A program made the position numbers and the translations under genes. From NCBI RefSeq assembly GCF_037176765.1, contig NC_090022.1, forward strand, positions 175,296,117-175,360,116: DNA of 64,000 bases, read 5' to 3'. The notes beneath the pieces are model-generated. The model saw only the letters and a program-made list of their open reading frames with translations. It did no database searches and had not been told where the DNA came from. Of this stretch, positions 35,201 to 37,516 are shown one piece after another. The DNA comes from Anolis sagrei (lineage: Eukaryota; Chordata; Lepidosauria; Squamata; Anolidae). The stretch's first letter is position 1. Each line of letters starts with the position of its first letter.

Positions 35201-36870
35201 AGACATTATGTATATTAGGTAGCAACACTTTCTCATTAGGTTCTTGTAGGTTTTTTCAGGCTATAGGGCCATGTTCTAGAGGCATTTCTCCTGACGTTTC
35301 GCCTGCATCTATGGCAAGCATCCTCAGAGGTAGTGAGGTCTGTTGGAAATAGGAAAATGGGTTTATATATCTGTGGAATGACCAGGTTGAGACAAAGAGC
35401 TCTCTGCTGAAGCTGGGTGTGAATGTTTCAGCTGACCACCTTCATTAGCATTTGAAGGCTTGGCTGAGTCTGGGAAAATGTTCTGTTGAGAGGTGTTAAG
35501 ATGTGCCTGGTTGTTTCCTCTCTGCTGTTTTGCTGTAGTAATTTTAGAGTTTTTTAATACTAGAGTTTTTTAATAGCAGAGCACCTGATGAACCAGCCTG
35601 GACACAACATATTATTTGAGAACACAGAAATGCTGGACCACTCTCACAACCACCATTTCAGACTACACAGAGAAGCCACTGAAATCCACAAGCATGTGGA
35701 CAATTTCAACAGAAAGGAGGAAACCATGAAAATGAACAAAATCTGGCTACCAGTATTAAAAAACTCTAAAATTACTACAGCAAAACAGCAGAAAGGAAAC
35801 AACCAGGCACATCTTAACACCTCTCAACAGAACATTTTCCCAGGCTCAGCCAGGCCTTCAAATGCTAATGAAGGTGGTCAGCTGAAACATTCACACCTAG
35901 CTTCAGCAGAGAGCTCTTTGCCCCACCCCAGTCATTCCACAGATATATAAACCCATTTTCCTATTTCCAAGAGACCTCACTACCTCTGAGGATGCTTGTT
36001 TGAGGTTCTTGTGGGTTTTTTCGGGCTTTAGGGCCATGTTCTAGAGGCATTTCTCCTGACGTTTCGCCTGCATCTATGGCAAGCATCCTCAGAGGTAGTG
36101 AGGTCTGTTGGAAGTAGGAAAGTTGGTTTATATTTCTGTGGAAAGACCAGGGTGGGACAAAGGACTCTTGTCTGCTGGAGCTAGATGTGAATGTTTCAAC
36201 TGACCACCTTGATTAGCATTTGATGGCTTGGAAGTGCCTGGAGCAATCTTTTGTTGAGAGGGACATCTAATCACCTCTCAACAAAAGATTGCTCCAGGCA
36301 CCTCACTACCTCTGAGGATGCTTGCCATAGATGCAGGCGAAACGTCAGGAGAAATACCTCTAGAACATGGCCCTATAGCCCGAAAAAACCTACAAGAACC
36401 TAGTGATTCCAGCCATGAAAGCCTTCGACAATACTTTCTCATTACTTAATAATAATAATAAATAATAATAATGTTTTCCAGATCACCAGACTGGGCCACA
36501 GCAATGCGTGGCAGGGGACAGCTAGTAATAATAATAATAATAATAATAATATACAAAAATATAAACAGAACAAAATGTCTGAGAACAGGAATAATAGAAG
36601 TGTCATGACAAGGAAAGGTCTCTAAGCCCTGTGCAAGGGGAAGGAAGTGGGGTCCCTCTGCAGTGGGGGGGCGTGATGGGGGGTGGGCAGAGCCTGCTGC
36701 AGCTCCCAAGGACAAACGGGGGAGAGCCTGGCTTTGGGGCGGCCAGGAGGGCCAAAGGGAGAGGCTGCCTCTCCTTTGCAGGGCAAGGCAGGCAGGCAGG
36801 CAATGGTACTCACCGCTCCCTCCGCTCTGAGCTGGGCCAGGCGCTCAGTCACGGGACTCGCCCCGAAGCA
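2700..36870 (-). CDS. CCDC22: CCDC22 gene (17 coding exons, Commander/CCC complex subunit)
   Basis: CCDC22 pairs with CCDC93 and the COMMD proteins in the CCC part of the Commander complex, which recycles endosomal cargo and also affects NF-kB and cullin turnover (family knowledge). Seventeen coding exons were joined on the minus strand from 31623 to 3063. They total 1902 nt, or 633 aa plus stop, with every junction in phase and GT/AG. The N-terminus ([17 protein letters not shown]) and blocks such as [63 protein letters not shown] and [15 protein letters not shown] are near identical to human CCDC22. Residues 1 to about 115 form the calponin-homology-like domain that binds COMMD proteins; from about 320 to the end is coiled coil. 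No damage was seen. The span includes a probable upstream untranslated exon and the 3' UTR. Confidence 0.96.
2725..2730 (-). terminator. CCDC22 polyadenylation signal
   Basis: AATAAA on the minus strand, 333 bp past the stop codon, followed by a T-rich stretch (about 2660-2720) that could serve as the downstream element. This implies a 3' UTR of about 350 nt. No nearer AATAAA was noticed. Inferred, not shown by transcripts. Confidence 0.6.
3063..3176 (-). CDS. CCDC22: CCDC22 last coding exon with stop
   Basis: Encodes residues 597-633, [37 protein letters not shown], then TGA at 3065-3063. It aligns with the human C-terminus up to the last few residues. The final coiled coil ends here. Confidence 0.95.
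   Translation of the reverse strand: MESETSKKTLSNYERILGDYQAVKQENAILLSRSHET
3210..4015. mobile_element. PLE tail fragments, head to head, interrupted by a hAT element
   Basis: A minus-strand tail (3215-3298) abuts a plus-strand tail (3299-3363). The plus tail resumes after the hAT insertion at 3978-4015 (CTCTAGAACATGGCCATATAGCCCG). The plus ribozyme-like core at 3299-3350 has drifted (GAAACATC, weak stem II). Confidence 0.75.
3364..3977. mobile_element. hAT nonautonomous transposon (614 bp) inside a PLE
   Basis: Termini CAGTGGTTCTCAACCTG and GGTTGAGAACCACTG, with exact 8-bp duplication CTCTAGAA at 3356-3363 and 3978-3985. No transposase seen. The interior carries a module shared with Helitrons (see findings). 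Confidence 0.9.
4189..4263 (-). CDS. CCDC22: CCDC22 coding exon 16
   Basis: Encodes residues 572-596, [25 protein letters not shown], near identical to human. The donor GTCAGA is weaker than the others in this gene. Confidence 0.95.
4520..5229 (+). mobile_element. Two Helitrons in tandem
   Basis: Copy 1 (4520-4799) and copy 2 (4800-5229) each start TCTATATAAATAAAAATG and end GGCTAG before a T. Copy 2 has the 3' hairpin GCCAC...GTGGC about 10 nt before CTAG; copy 1 has a decayed version. The second begins on the T that follows the first. Copy 2 contains a long CA/TA-rich repeat (4920-5200). Confidence 0.85.
5690..5960. repeat. Poly-G/poly-C runs
   Basis: G runs near 5697-5737 and a C run of about 20 at 5938-5957, bounding an unclassified 200-bp repeat. 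These are slippage-prone and a likely spot for assembly error. Confidence 0.6.
6051..6110 (-). CDS. CCDC22: CCDC22 coding exon 15
   Basis: Encodes residues 552-571, [20 protein letters not shown]. The [11 protein letters not shown] block is among the most conserved in the family and holds a tyrosine reported mutated in a human disorder. Acceptor ctgcag, donor GTGAGA. Confidence 0.96.
6226..6321 (-). CDS. CCDC22: CCDC22 coding exon 14
   Basis: Encodes residues 520-551, [32 protein letters not shown], almost identical to human. Acceptor tgccag, donor GTGTGA. Confidence 0.96.
6511..6680 (-). mobile_element. CR1/L2-clade 3' tail with (ATA)n
   Basis: Minus strand ends GGGGAGATGGTGGCGGGGTATAAATAAAG followed by an ATT microsatellite. 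This tail recurs many times in the window. Confidence 0.75.
6815..7735. mobile_element. L1 fragment inserted into an L2-type tail
   Basis: 6815-7010 and 7640-7735 are minus-strand pieces of one L2-like 3' UTR; the second is the complement of the stretch at 48085-48160. Between them a plus-strand L1 piece encodes the ORF2 C-terminus ([42 protein letters not shown]), up to about 7650. Heavily 5' truncated. Confidence 0.7.
8197..8304 (-). CDS. CCDC22: CCDC22 coding exon 13
   Basis: Encodes residues 484-519, [36 protein letters not shown], close to human [34 protein letters not shown]. Acceptor tctgtag, donor GTAGGA. Confidence 0.96.
8440..8880 (-). mobile_element. CR1/L2-type tail and old hAT MITE
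   Basis: 8455-8600 is a minus-strand LINE tail (CTCTGAGGGGTGAGAAGAGCGGGATAG). 8730-8865 resembles the small hAT MITE (TTTGTGGGACCCCAG..., CCCACAGGCCGAGAACCA) but has lost its clean ends. Confidence 0.55.
9020..9729. mobile_element. hAT nonautonomous transposon (710 bp)
   Basis: Termini CAGTGCTTCTCAACCTGGGG and GGTGAGAAACACTG. No matching 8-bp repeat is visible, so it is old. The interior has repeats of the module TTTGATTGTAGGTGAACTAT, also found in Helitrons. Confidence 0.7.
9833..10104 (-). mobile_element. tRNA-headed SINE, type 1
   Basis: Minus strand begins GGAGCTCGCGGTGGAGCAGT (A-box region) with the B-box-like GGTCACAGGTTTAAATCC and ends in an A run. Another copy lies at 62844-63107. 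Confidence 0.8.
10105..10660. other. Intronic sequence without recognised feature
   Basis: CCDC22 intron between exons 12 and 13. No repeat family or coding signal was recognised. Confidence 0.5.
10828..10929 (-). CDS. CCDC22: CCDC22 coding exon 12
   Basis: Encodes residues 450-483, [34 protein letters not shown]. The intron to exon 11 is only 84 bp. Coiled coil, rich in Glu, Arg and Lys. Confidence 0.96.
11014..11130 (-). CDS. CCDC22: CCDC22 coding exon 11
   Basis: Encodes residues 411-449, [39 protein letters not shown]. The human equivalent is [38 protein letters not shown]. Coiled-coil region. Confidence 0.96.
11330..11450 (-). mobile_element. Truncated tRNA-headed SINE, type 2
   Basis: Contains the B-box region GGTCACCGGTTCGAATCCG on the minus strand and a GTAAAGG tail piece. 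The middle is missing compared with 11676-12013. Confidence 0.65.
11676..12013 (-). mobile_element. tRNA-headed SINE, type 2
   Basis: Minus strand starts GAGCCCCCGGTGGCGCAGTG (A box) and has GGTCGCAGGTTCGATTCC (B box). The same family lies at 34737-35060. Confidence 0.85.
12091..12210 (-). CDS. CCDC22: CCDC22 coding exon 10
   Basis: Encodes residues 371-410, [40 protein letters not shown], nearly collinear with human STAEREQALRLKSRAVELLPDGTANLAKLQ. A SINE lies about 80 bp downstream of its donor. Confidence 0.96.
12536..12561 (-). pseudogene. U2 snRNA fragment
   Basis: 26 nt on the minus strand match the 5' part of U2 snRNA without a visible mismatch (GGCCTTTTGGCTAAGATCAA and six more). The flanks do not continue U2, so this is a short pseudogene piece in a CCDC22 intron. 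Confidence 0.7.
12640..13660 (+). mobile_element. CR1 LINE, 3' part, with an inserted LINE tail
   Basis: 12706-13149 encodes the CR1 reverse-transcriptase C-terminus ([40 protein letters not shown]). 13328-13576 continues it ([11 protein letters not shown]...[18 protein letters not shown]). The 3' tip reads TTCCAACTCTATGATTCTA. 13148-13321 is a foreign LINE tail (AAACCGCTCCGAGTCGCC) that splits it. Confidence 0.88.
13690..13930 (+). mobile_element. Sauria-type SINE
   Basis: tRNA-like head with TGGTTTGAGTGCTGGACTAG and GGATCGAATC, ending GGGTTGCCATAAGT then GACTTGAAGCCACAC, the BovB-like tail of squamate SINEs. Confidence 0.75.
13940..14202. mobile_element. Harbinger-like MITE (263 bp), TTA duplication
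   Basis: Termini CACTGTGTAACA and TGTTACATAGTG, flanked by TTA on both sides (13937-13939, 14203-14205). Contains a 17-base C run near 14170. Same family as 44975-46426. Confidence 0.75.
14308..14427 (-). CDS. CCDC22: CCDC22 coding exon 9
   Basis: Encodes residues 331-370, [40 protein letters not shown], the start of the coiled-coil half. Its acceptor tract is short: a CR1 retrotransposon begins within about 30 bp upstream (see findings). Confidence 0.94.
14440..14757 (+). mobile_element. CR1 3' end
   Basis: Encodes [47 protein letters not shown] and ends TCTTCCAAGTCTATGAGTCTATG. It begins within about 30 bp of the CCDC22 exon 9 acceptor. Confidence 0.85.
14900..15190 (+). mobile_element. 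Sauria-type SINE, diverged
   Basis: Has the internal signature GAGGAAGGCCATGGCAAATC, AACAAATTCTGCCAAGAAA and the tail TTGAAGTCACACAACAGCAACAG. The promoter boxes are eroded. Confidence 0.65.
15197..15988 (-). mobile_element. mariner transposon remnant
   Basis: 27-28 bp terminal inverted repeats (CGAGGGTTGAATGAAAAGTA and its complement) with TA on both sides. The minus strand has the transposase helix-turn-helix piece [23 protein letters not shown]. At 792 bp it is too short for the whole enzyme; the catalytic part was not seen. About 45 bp of a LINE tail (15533-15577) is inserted. Confidence 0.85.
16263..16319 (-). CDS. CCDC22: CCDC22 coding exon 8 (57 nt)
   Basis: A 19-codon exon, [19 protein letters not shown], aligning with human LEPQAQATQVSDVPATSRRPEQ. 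Acceptor accag, donor GTAAAA. Phase 0 on both sides. Confidence 0.9.
16501..16710 (-). CDS. CCDC22: CCDC22 coding exon 7
   Basis: Encodes residues 242-311, starting [18 protein letters not shown] and ending with [15 protein letters not shown]. The KGSRFTHS motif is conserved with human [11 protein letters not shown]. Acceptor cactcag, donor GTATGA. Confidence 0.95.
16960..17262 (+). mobile_element. CR1/L2-type 3' tail
   Basis: Ends TTTTGAGTCTCCTTTGGCAGAGAAAAAGCAGAGTATAAATA then a TG repeat. Weakly conserved. Confidence 0.5.
17263..17600 (-). mobile_element. Helitron 3' end with CT-rich repeat
   Basis: Minus strand ends GCGCATGGCAGGTACAGCTAG|T with a hairpin-like GCATAGCAGCGCATGGC. The interior is a long CCTT/CTTT tract (17290-17570). 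A CR1 3' tip (CCTTCCAACTCTATTCTATGAG) ends the block. Confidence 0.6.
17708..18685 (-). mobile_element. Helitron (about 980 bp) with GA/GC-rich cargo
   Basis: 3' end on the minus strand has the hairpin GCCACAGCAACACGTGGC and TTAGT. The far end reads AATGTAATGTTCATTTGTGGG. The interior (17930-18500) holds repeated units of AGGAGGAAGAGGCATGGAGAAG and GCAGGGAAAGA type, unlike other copies. Confidence 0.75.
18690..20120. other. CCDC22 intron/exon 6 region, otherwise unclassified
   Basis: Apart from exon 6 (18869-19038), nothing was recognised. Sequence is AT-rich with no convincing open frames. Confidence 0.5.
18869..19038 (-). CDS. CCDC22: CCDC22 coding exon 6
   Basis: Encodes residues 185-241, [36 protein letters not shown]...GSRMTPE, the variable linker. 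The acceptor lies in a TCTCTAGAGAGA run. The AG at 19040-19039 is the one that keeps frame with exon 5. Confidence 0.9.
20152..20731. mobile_element. TA-MITE with CTCGAG-containing inverted repeats, copy 1
   Basis: Starts CTGTATATACTCGAGTATAA, ends with the complement (partly drifted), and is flanked by TA. The interior is an ATT-rich tract plus a GGTATCTATTTTTATTTTGA block. Copies lie at 55370-56441 and 57573-58194. Confidence 0.8.
20767..21065. mobile_element. hAT MITE (299 bp) with 8-bp TSD
   Basis: Termini CAGCAGTTCCCAACC and GGTTAAGAACCACTG, with the direct repeat CCTTACAT at 20759-20766 and 21066-21073. Confidence 0.85.
21560..23203 (+). mobile_element. BovB (RTE) LINE, 5' truncated
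   Basis: Encodes reverse-transcriptase blocks [57 protein letters not shown] (YADD active site) and [18 protein letters not shown], then the C-terminus. The 3' end is GAACGAATGAACAACAACAAC. Several frame breaks. Lies in a CCDC22 intron, antisense to it. Confidence 0.93.
23484..23568 (-). CDS. CCDC22: CCDC22 coding exon 5
   Basis: Encodes residues 157-184, [28 protein letters not shown], in the less conserved linker. The donor CAAG|GTGAGT was chosen over an upstream AAAG|GTACCC because it is stronger and gives the right phase with exon 6. Confidence 0.88.
23751..23857 (-). CDS. CCDC22: CCDC22 coding exon 4
   Basis: Encodes residues 121-156, [36 protein letters not shown]. This matches the human ALPWVPPHLRTPKLQHLQ block at the end of the N-terminal domain. 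Only 93 bp of intron separates it from exon 3. Confidence 0.95.
23951..24083 (-). CDS. CCDC22: CCDC22 coding exon 3
   Basis: Encodes residues 77-120, [19 protein letters not shown] through [11 protein letters not shown], strongly conserved with human. The acceptor is catccag and the donor GTATGG; the exon ends after the first base of a codon. Confidence 0.95.
24090..25030. other. CCDC22 intron without recognised feature
   Basis: A poly-G run lies at 24440-24470. The rest shows no repeat family or coding signal. Confidence 0.45.
25064..25241 (-). CDS. CCDC22: CCDC22 coding exon 2
   Basis: Encodes residues 17-76 (T)[12 protein letters not shown]...SLAQACQ, the core of the N-terminal calponin-homology-like domain. 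The acceptor is ctcag before 25241 and the donor is GTGAGT after 25064. It is separated from the start exon by a 6.3 kb intron full of transposons. Confidence 0.95.
25870..26400. mobile_element. LINE tails with ATA repeats, head to head
   Basis: 25990-26180 is a plus-strand tail (GGCCTTTGTAAGCCACATCGAGTCCTTCGGGAG). 26205-26400 is the minus-strand (ATA)n tail family. (ATA)n tracts at 25870-25920 and 26177-26210. Confidence 0.65.
27265..28130 (-). mobile_element. CR1 LINE split by an L2-type insertion
   Basis: CR1 on the minus strand from ATAGAATCATAGAGTTGGAA to 27570, resuming 28067-28130 (CTCCTCTTAGCCTTCTCTTC). Between them is a plus-strand L2-type piece (27571-28066) with [19 protein letters not shown] and an AAACCGCCCTGAGTTGCC tail. 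Confidence 0.85.
28279..28690 (-). mobile_element. CR1 LINE 3' end
   Basis: Encodes [72 protein letters not shown], with the tip CATAGAATCAAAGAGTTGGA. Confidence 0.9.
28690..29780. other. Unclassified intronic sequence
   Basis: CCDC22 first coding intron. No repeat family, host exon or strong frame was recognised. Confidence 0.5.
29790..30730 (+). mobile_element. CR1/L2-clade LINE, reverse-transcriptase C-terminal half
   Basis: Encodes [34 protein letters not shown] (YVDD active site), then [34 protein letters not shown], and [22 protein letters not shown]. Three frames, so at least two breaks. Confidence 0.88.
30728..31220. repeat. Shared hAT/Helitron interior module
   Basis: Contains TGCCAAGTTTGGTCC...CATCATTGGTG and CACAGTGCTC strings seen in the hAT at 3364 and Helitron at 51437. 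A cluster of CCAAT, octamer and TATA-like words lies at 31101-31190 (see findings). Confidence 0.5.
31574..31654 (-). CDS. CCDC22: CCDC22 exon with start codon
   Basis: The start codon reads down from 31623 and encodes [16 protein letters not shown] plus two bases of Thr17. The donor GT is at 31573-31572. A good acceptor (ctacag after a T-rich tract) ends at 31655, leaving 31 nt of untranslated sequence before the ATG. This suggests that at least one untranslated exon lies upstream. Thr17, a residue reported mutated in human X-linked intellectual disability, is split by this intron. Confidence 0.93.
31850..31980. mobile_element. Harbinger-like MITE fragment
   Basis: An imperfect hairpin: TATTATCTGCTTTGAACTAGATTATGTGCC pairs with the stretch near 31926-31965, ending GCAGTGTAGAAGGGGCC. 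The left end is eroded by a G run. Confidence 0.6.
32000..32090 (-). mobile_element. Sauria-type SINE head
   Basis: On the minus strand, the region reads as a tRNA-like head with TAGTGGTTTGAGTGTTGGGC. Truncated. Confidence 0.5.
32200..32800 (-). mobile_element. LINE fragment with a PLE tail piece
   Basis: 32290-32800 encodes [52 protein letters not shown], the same family as 58690-59690. 32205-32287 is a truncated PLE tail with part of a ribozyme-like core, abutting it. Confidence 0.75.
32877..33022. mobile_element. hAT MITE (146 bp) with 8-bp TSD
   Basis: Direct repeat CTATATGA at 32869-32876 and 33023-33030. Interior inverted repeat with AACTCCCAGTAATCC and GGATTTCTGGGAGCT. Same family as 733-866. 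Confidence 0.85.
33198..33703 (+). mobile_element. Helitron (506 bp), intact ends
   Basis: Starts TCTATATAAATAAAAATG after an A and ends GGGGACGGCTAG before a T. Imperfect 3' hairpin (GGCCACAGCAATGCAAGGC). Interior signature AGAGTAGGCAAACCAGACACTC. Confidence 0.88.
33710..34255. other. No recognised feature
   Basis: AT-rich, low coding potential. Belongs to the proposed first CCDC22 intron. Confidence 0.45.
34260..35105 (-). mobile_element. BovB LINE 3' end with a SINE inside
   Basis: Minus-strand BovB C-terminus ([58 protein letters not shown]) with an AACAACAAGC tail at 34260. A type 2 tRNA-headed SINE (34737-35060) interrupts it with the 7-bp repeat TGTCTCT. Confidence 0.93.
35288..35337 (-). 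ncRNA. Hammerhead-ribozyme-like core, PLE copy F
   Basis: CTGAGGA, stem II GCTTGC/GCAGGC, GAAAC and GTC all kept on the minus strand. Confidence 0.6.
36053..36102 (-). ncRNA. Hammerhead-ribozyme-like core, PLE copy G
   Basis: Same core as copy F, minus strand, all conserved positions present. Confidence 0.6.
36302..36351 (+). ncRNA. Hammerhead-ribozyme-like core, PLE copy H
   Basis: Plus-strand copy with CTGAGGA, stem II and GAAACGTC. About 200 bp from copy G in opposite orientation. Confidence 0.6.
36814..36870 (-). other. CCDC22: Probable CCDC22 untranslated first exon
   Basis: A strong donor (GAGCG|GTGAGTACC on the minus strand) ends at 36814 inside CpG-rich sequence, just downstream of a ZNF143-like site. 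The start-codon exon at 31654 begins with its own acceptor, so an upstream exon is expected and this is the best candidate. The 5' end is approximate. The resulting first intron would be about 5.2 kb. Confidence 0.5.
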
Positions 36871-36886
36871 CCATGGGAAGTGTAGT
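36868..36886 (-). promoter_or_regulatory. ZNF143/Staf-like site 1
   Basis: Reads ACTACACTTCCCATGGTGC on the minus strand, close to the ZNF143 consensus (ACTACAATTCCCAGCATGC type) often found within about 100 bp of start sites. It lies just upstream of the proposed CCDC22 first exon. Confidence 0.55.
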
Positions 36887-37011
36887 GCAGAAGCCCTACT
36901 GGGTGGCCCTGACGCGCTTAGCGCCTTGCATGATGGGATGAGCGCAAGTCAAGTTAGATTCACATCAGTGCAGAATCTCTGAGTTGGTGATGAATCTCTC
37001 AAAGCGTCCTA

Positions 37012-37250
37012 CTATGCATCTACACTGAAGAATTAATGTAGTTTGACACCGGTATAATTCCTACCGCTCTGTGCTATGGGATCCTGGGAGTTTAGCTCAA
37101 TATTGACACTGTAGATGAATGCCAAGGGAATTCTGAGAGTTCTGGTTTGGAGAAACAGCGATACTCTTCGGCAGAGAAGGCAAACTACAACTCCCAGGAT
37201 GCCGTTTGCATTCGGCCATGGCATTTATTCTATAGTGTAGATGCACCCTA
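37012..37250. mobile_element. MITE in the CCDC22 promoter region
   Basis: Inverted ends TGCATCTACACTG and TAGTGTAGATGCA; interior GGATCCTGGGAGTTTAG against AACTACAACTCCCAGGATGC. Another member is split across 46915-48394. Confidence 0.75.
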
Positions 37251-37360
37251 AAGTCCCAATGGTCTTATTGAGATAAACCAGCCAATCTTTAAAAATGCCA
37301 GTGGGCTTCCCTTGCTTTTCATGTCATTGATGCCAGCTGGCCGCCCAGCGAGAACAGAGA

Positions 37361-37379
37361 GCATCACGGGAAGTGTAGT
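37361..37379 (-). promoter_or_regulatory. ZNF143/Staf-like site 2
   Basis: Reads ACTACACTTCCCGTGATGC on the minus strand in a CpG-rich stretch. It is not inside the neighbouring MITE, which has its own similar ACTACAACTCCC string near 37186 that is part of the transposon family. Confidence 0.55.
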
Positions 37380-37461
37380 CCCGGCGCGTCGCGGAAGAGG
37401 CCGCGGAGAGGTGGGGCTCTGGCTGTGGCGCGTGCTGCGGCGCGCGCAAGGAGGAGCCACT

Positions 37462-37475
37462 GTCTCCTAGCAACC
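37462..37475 (+). promoter_or_regulatory. X-box-like (RFX) site
   Basis: GTCTCCTAGCAACC resembles the RFX half-site pair (GTNRCC spacer RGYAAC). The right half AGCAAC is exact; the left half has one deviation. It sits at the outer edge of the CpG-rich region. Confidence 0.4.
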
Positions 37476-37516
37476 GAAGCGCGGCCTTTTTATTTTTGTG
37501 CAAGGGGGGGGGGGGG

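Larger units (their letters stand above)
35241..36430 (+). mobile_element. Penelope-like element with inverted tails
   Basis: 35588-35950 encodes [37 protein letters not shown], the C-terminal end typical of Penelope polyproteins after the GIY-YIG nuclease. Tails with ribozyme-like cores occur minus (35288-35337), plus partial (35965-35998), minus (36053-36102) and plus (36302-36351). Confidence 0.82.
35105..36525 (+). mobile_element. Helitron 3' half interrupted by a PLE
   Basis: Helitron pieces 35105-35240 and 36443-36525 (hairpin GGCCACAGCAATGCGTGGC, CTAG|T). The intervening PLE insertion (about 35241-36430) is flanked by the direct repeat ACTTTCTCATTA. Confidence 0.85.
36600..37500. promoter_or_regulatory. 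CpG-rich promoter region of CCDC22, split by a MITE
   Basis: GC-rich sequence with CpG clusters at about 36800-36930 and 37330-37485, in a window that is otherwise AT-rich. Minus-strand ZNF143-like sites (ACTACACTTCCC...TGC type) lie at 36868-36886 and 37361-37379. An X-box-like site (GTCTCCTAGCAACC) is at 37462-37475. A roughly 240 bp MITE (37012-37250) sits between the two GC-rich halves. No start-site data are available. Confidence 0.6.

Noticed and set aside
37186-37202. Third ZNF143-like site in the CCDC22 promoter
   Set aside because: The ACTACAACTCCCAGGATGC string is part of the MITE and also occurs in other members (near 47020), so it is not evidence of a host promoter element by itself.
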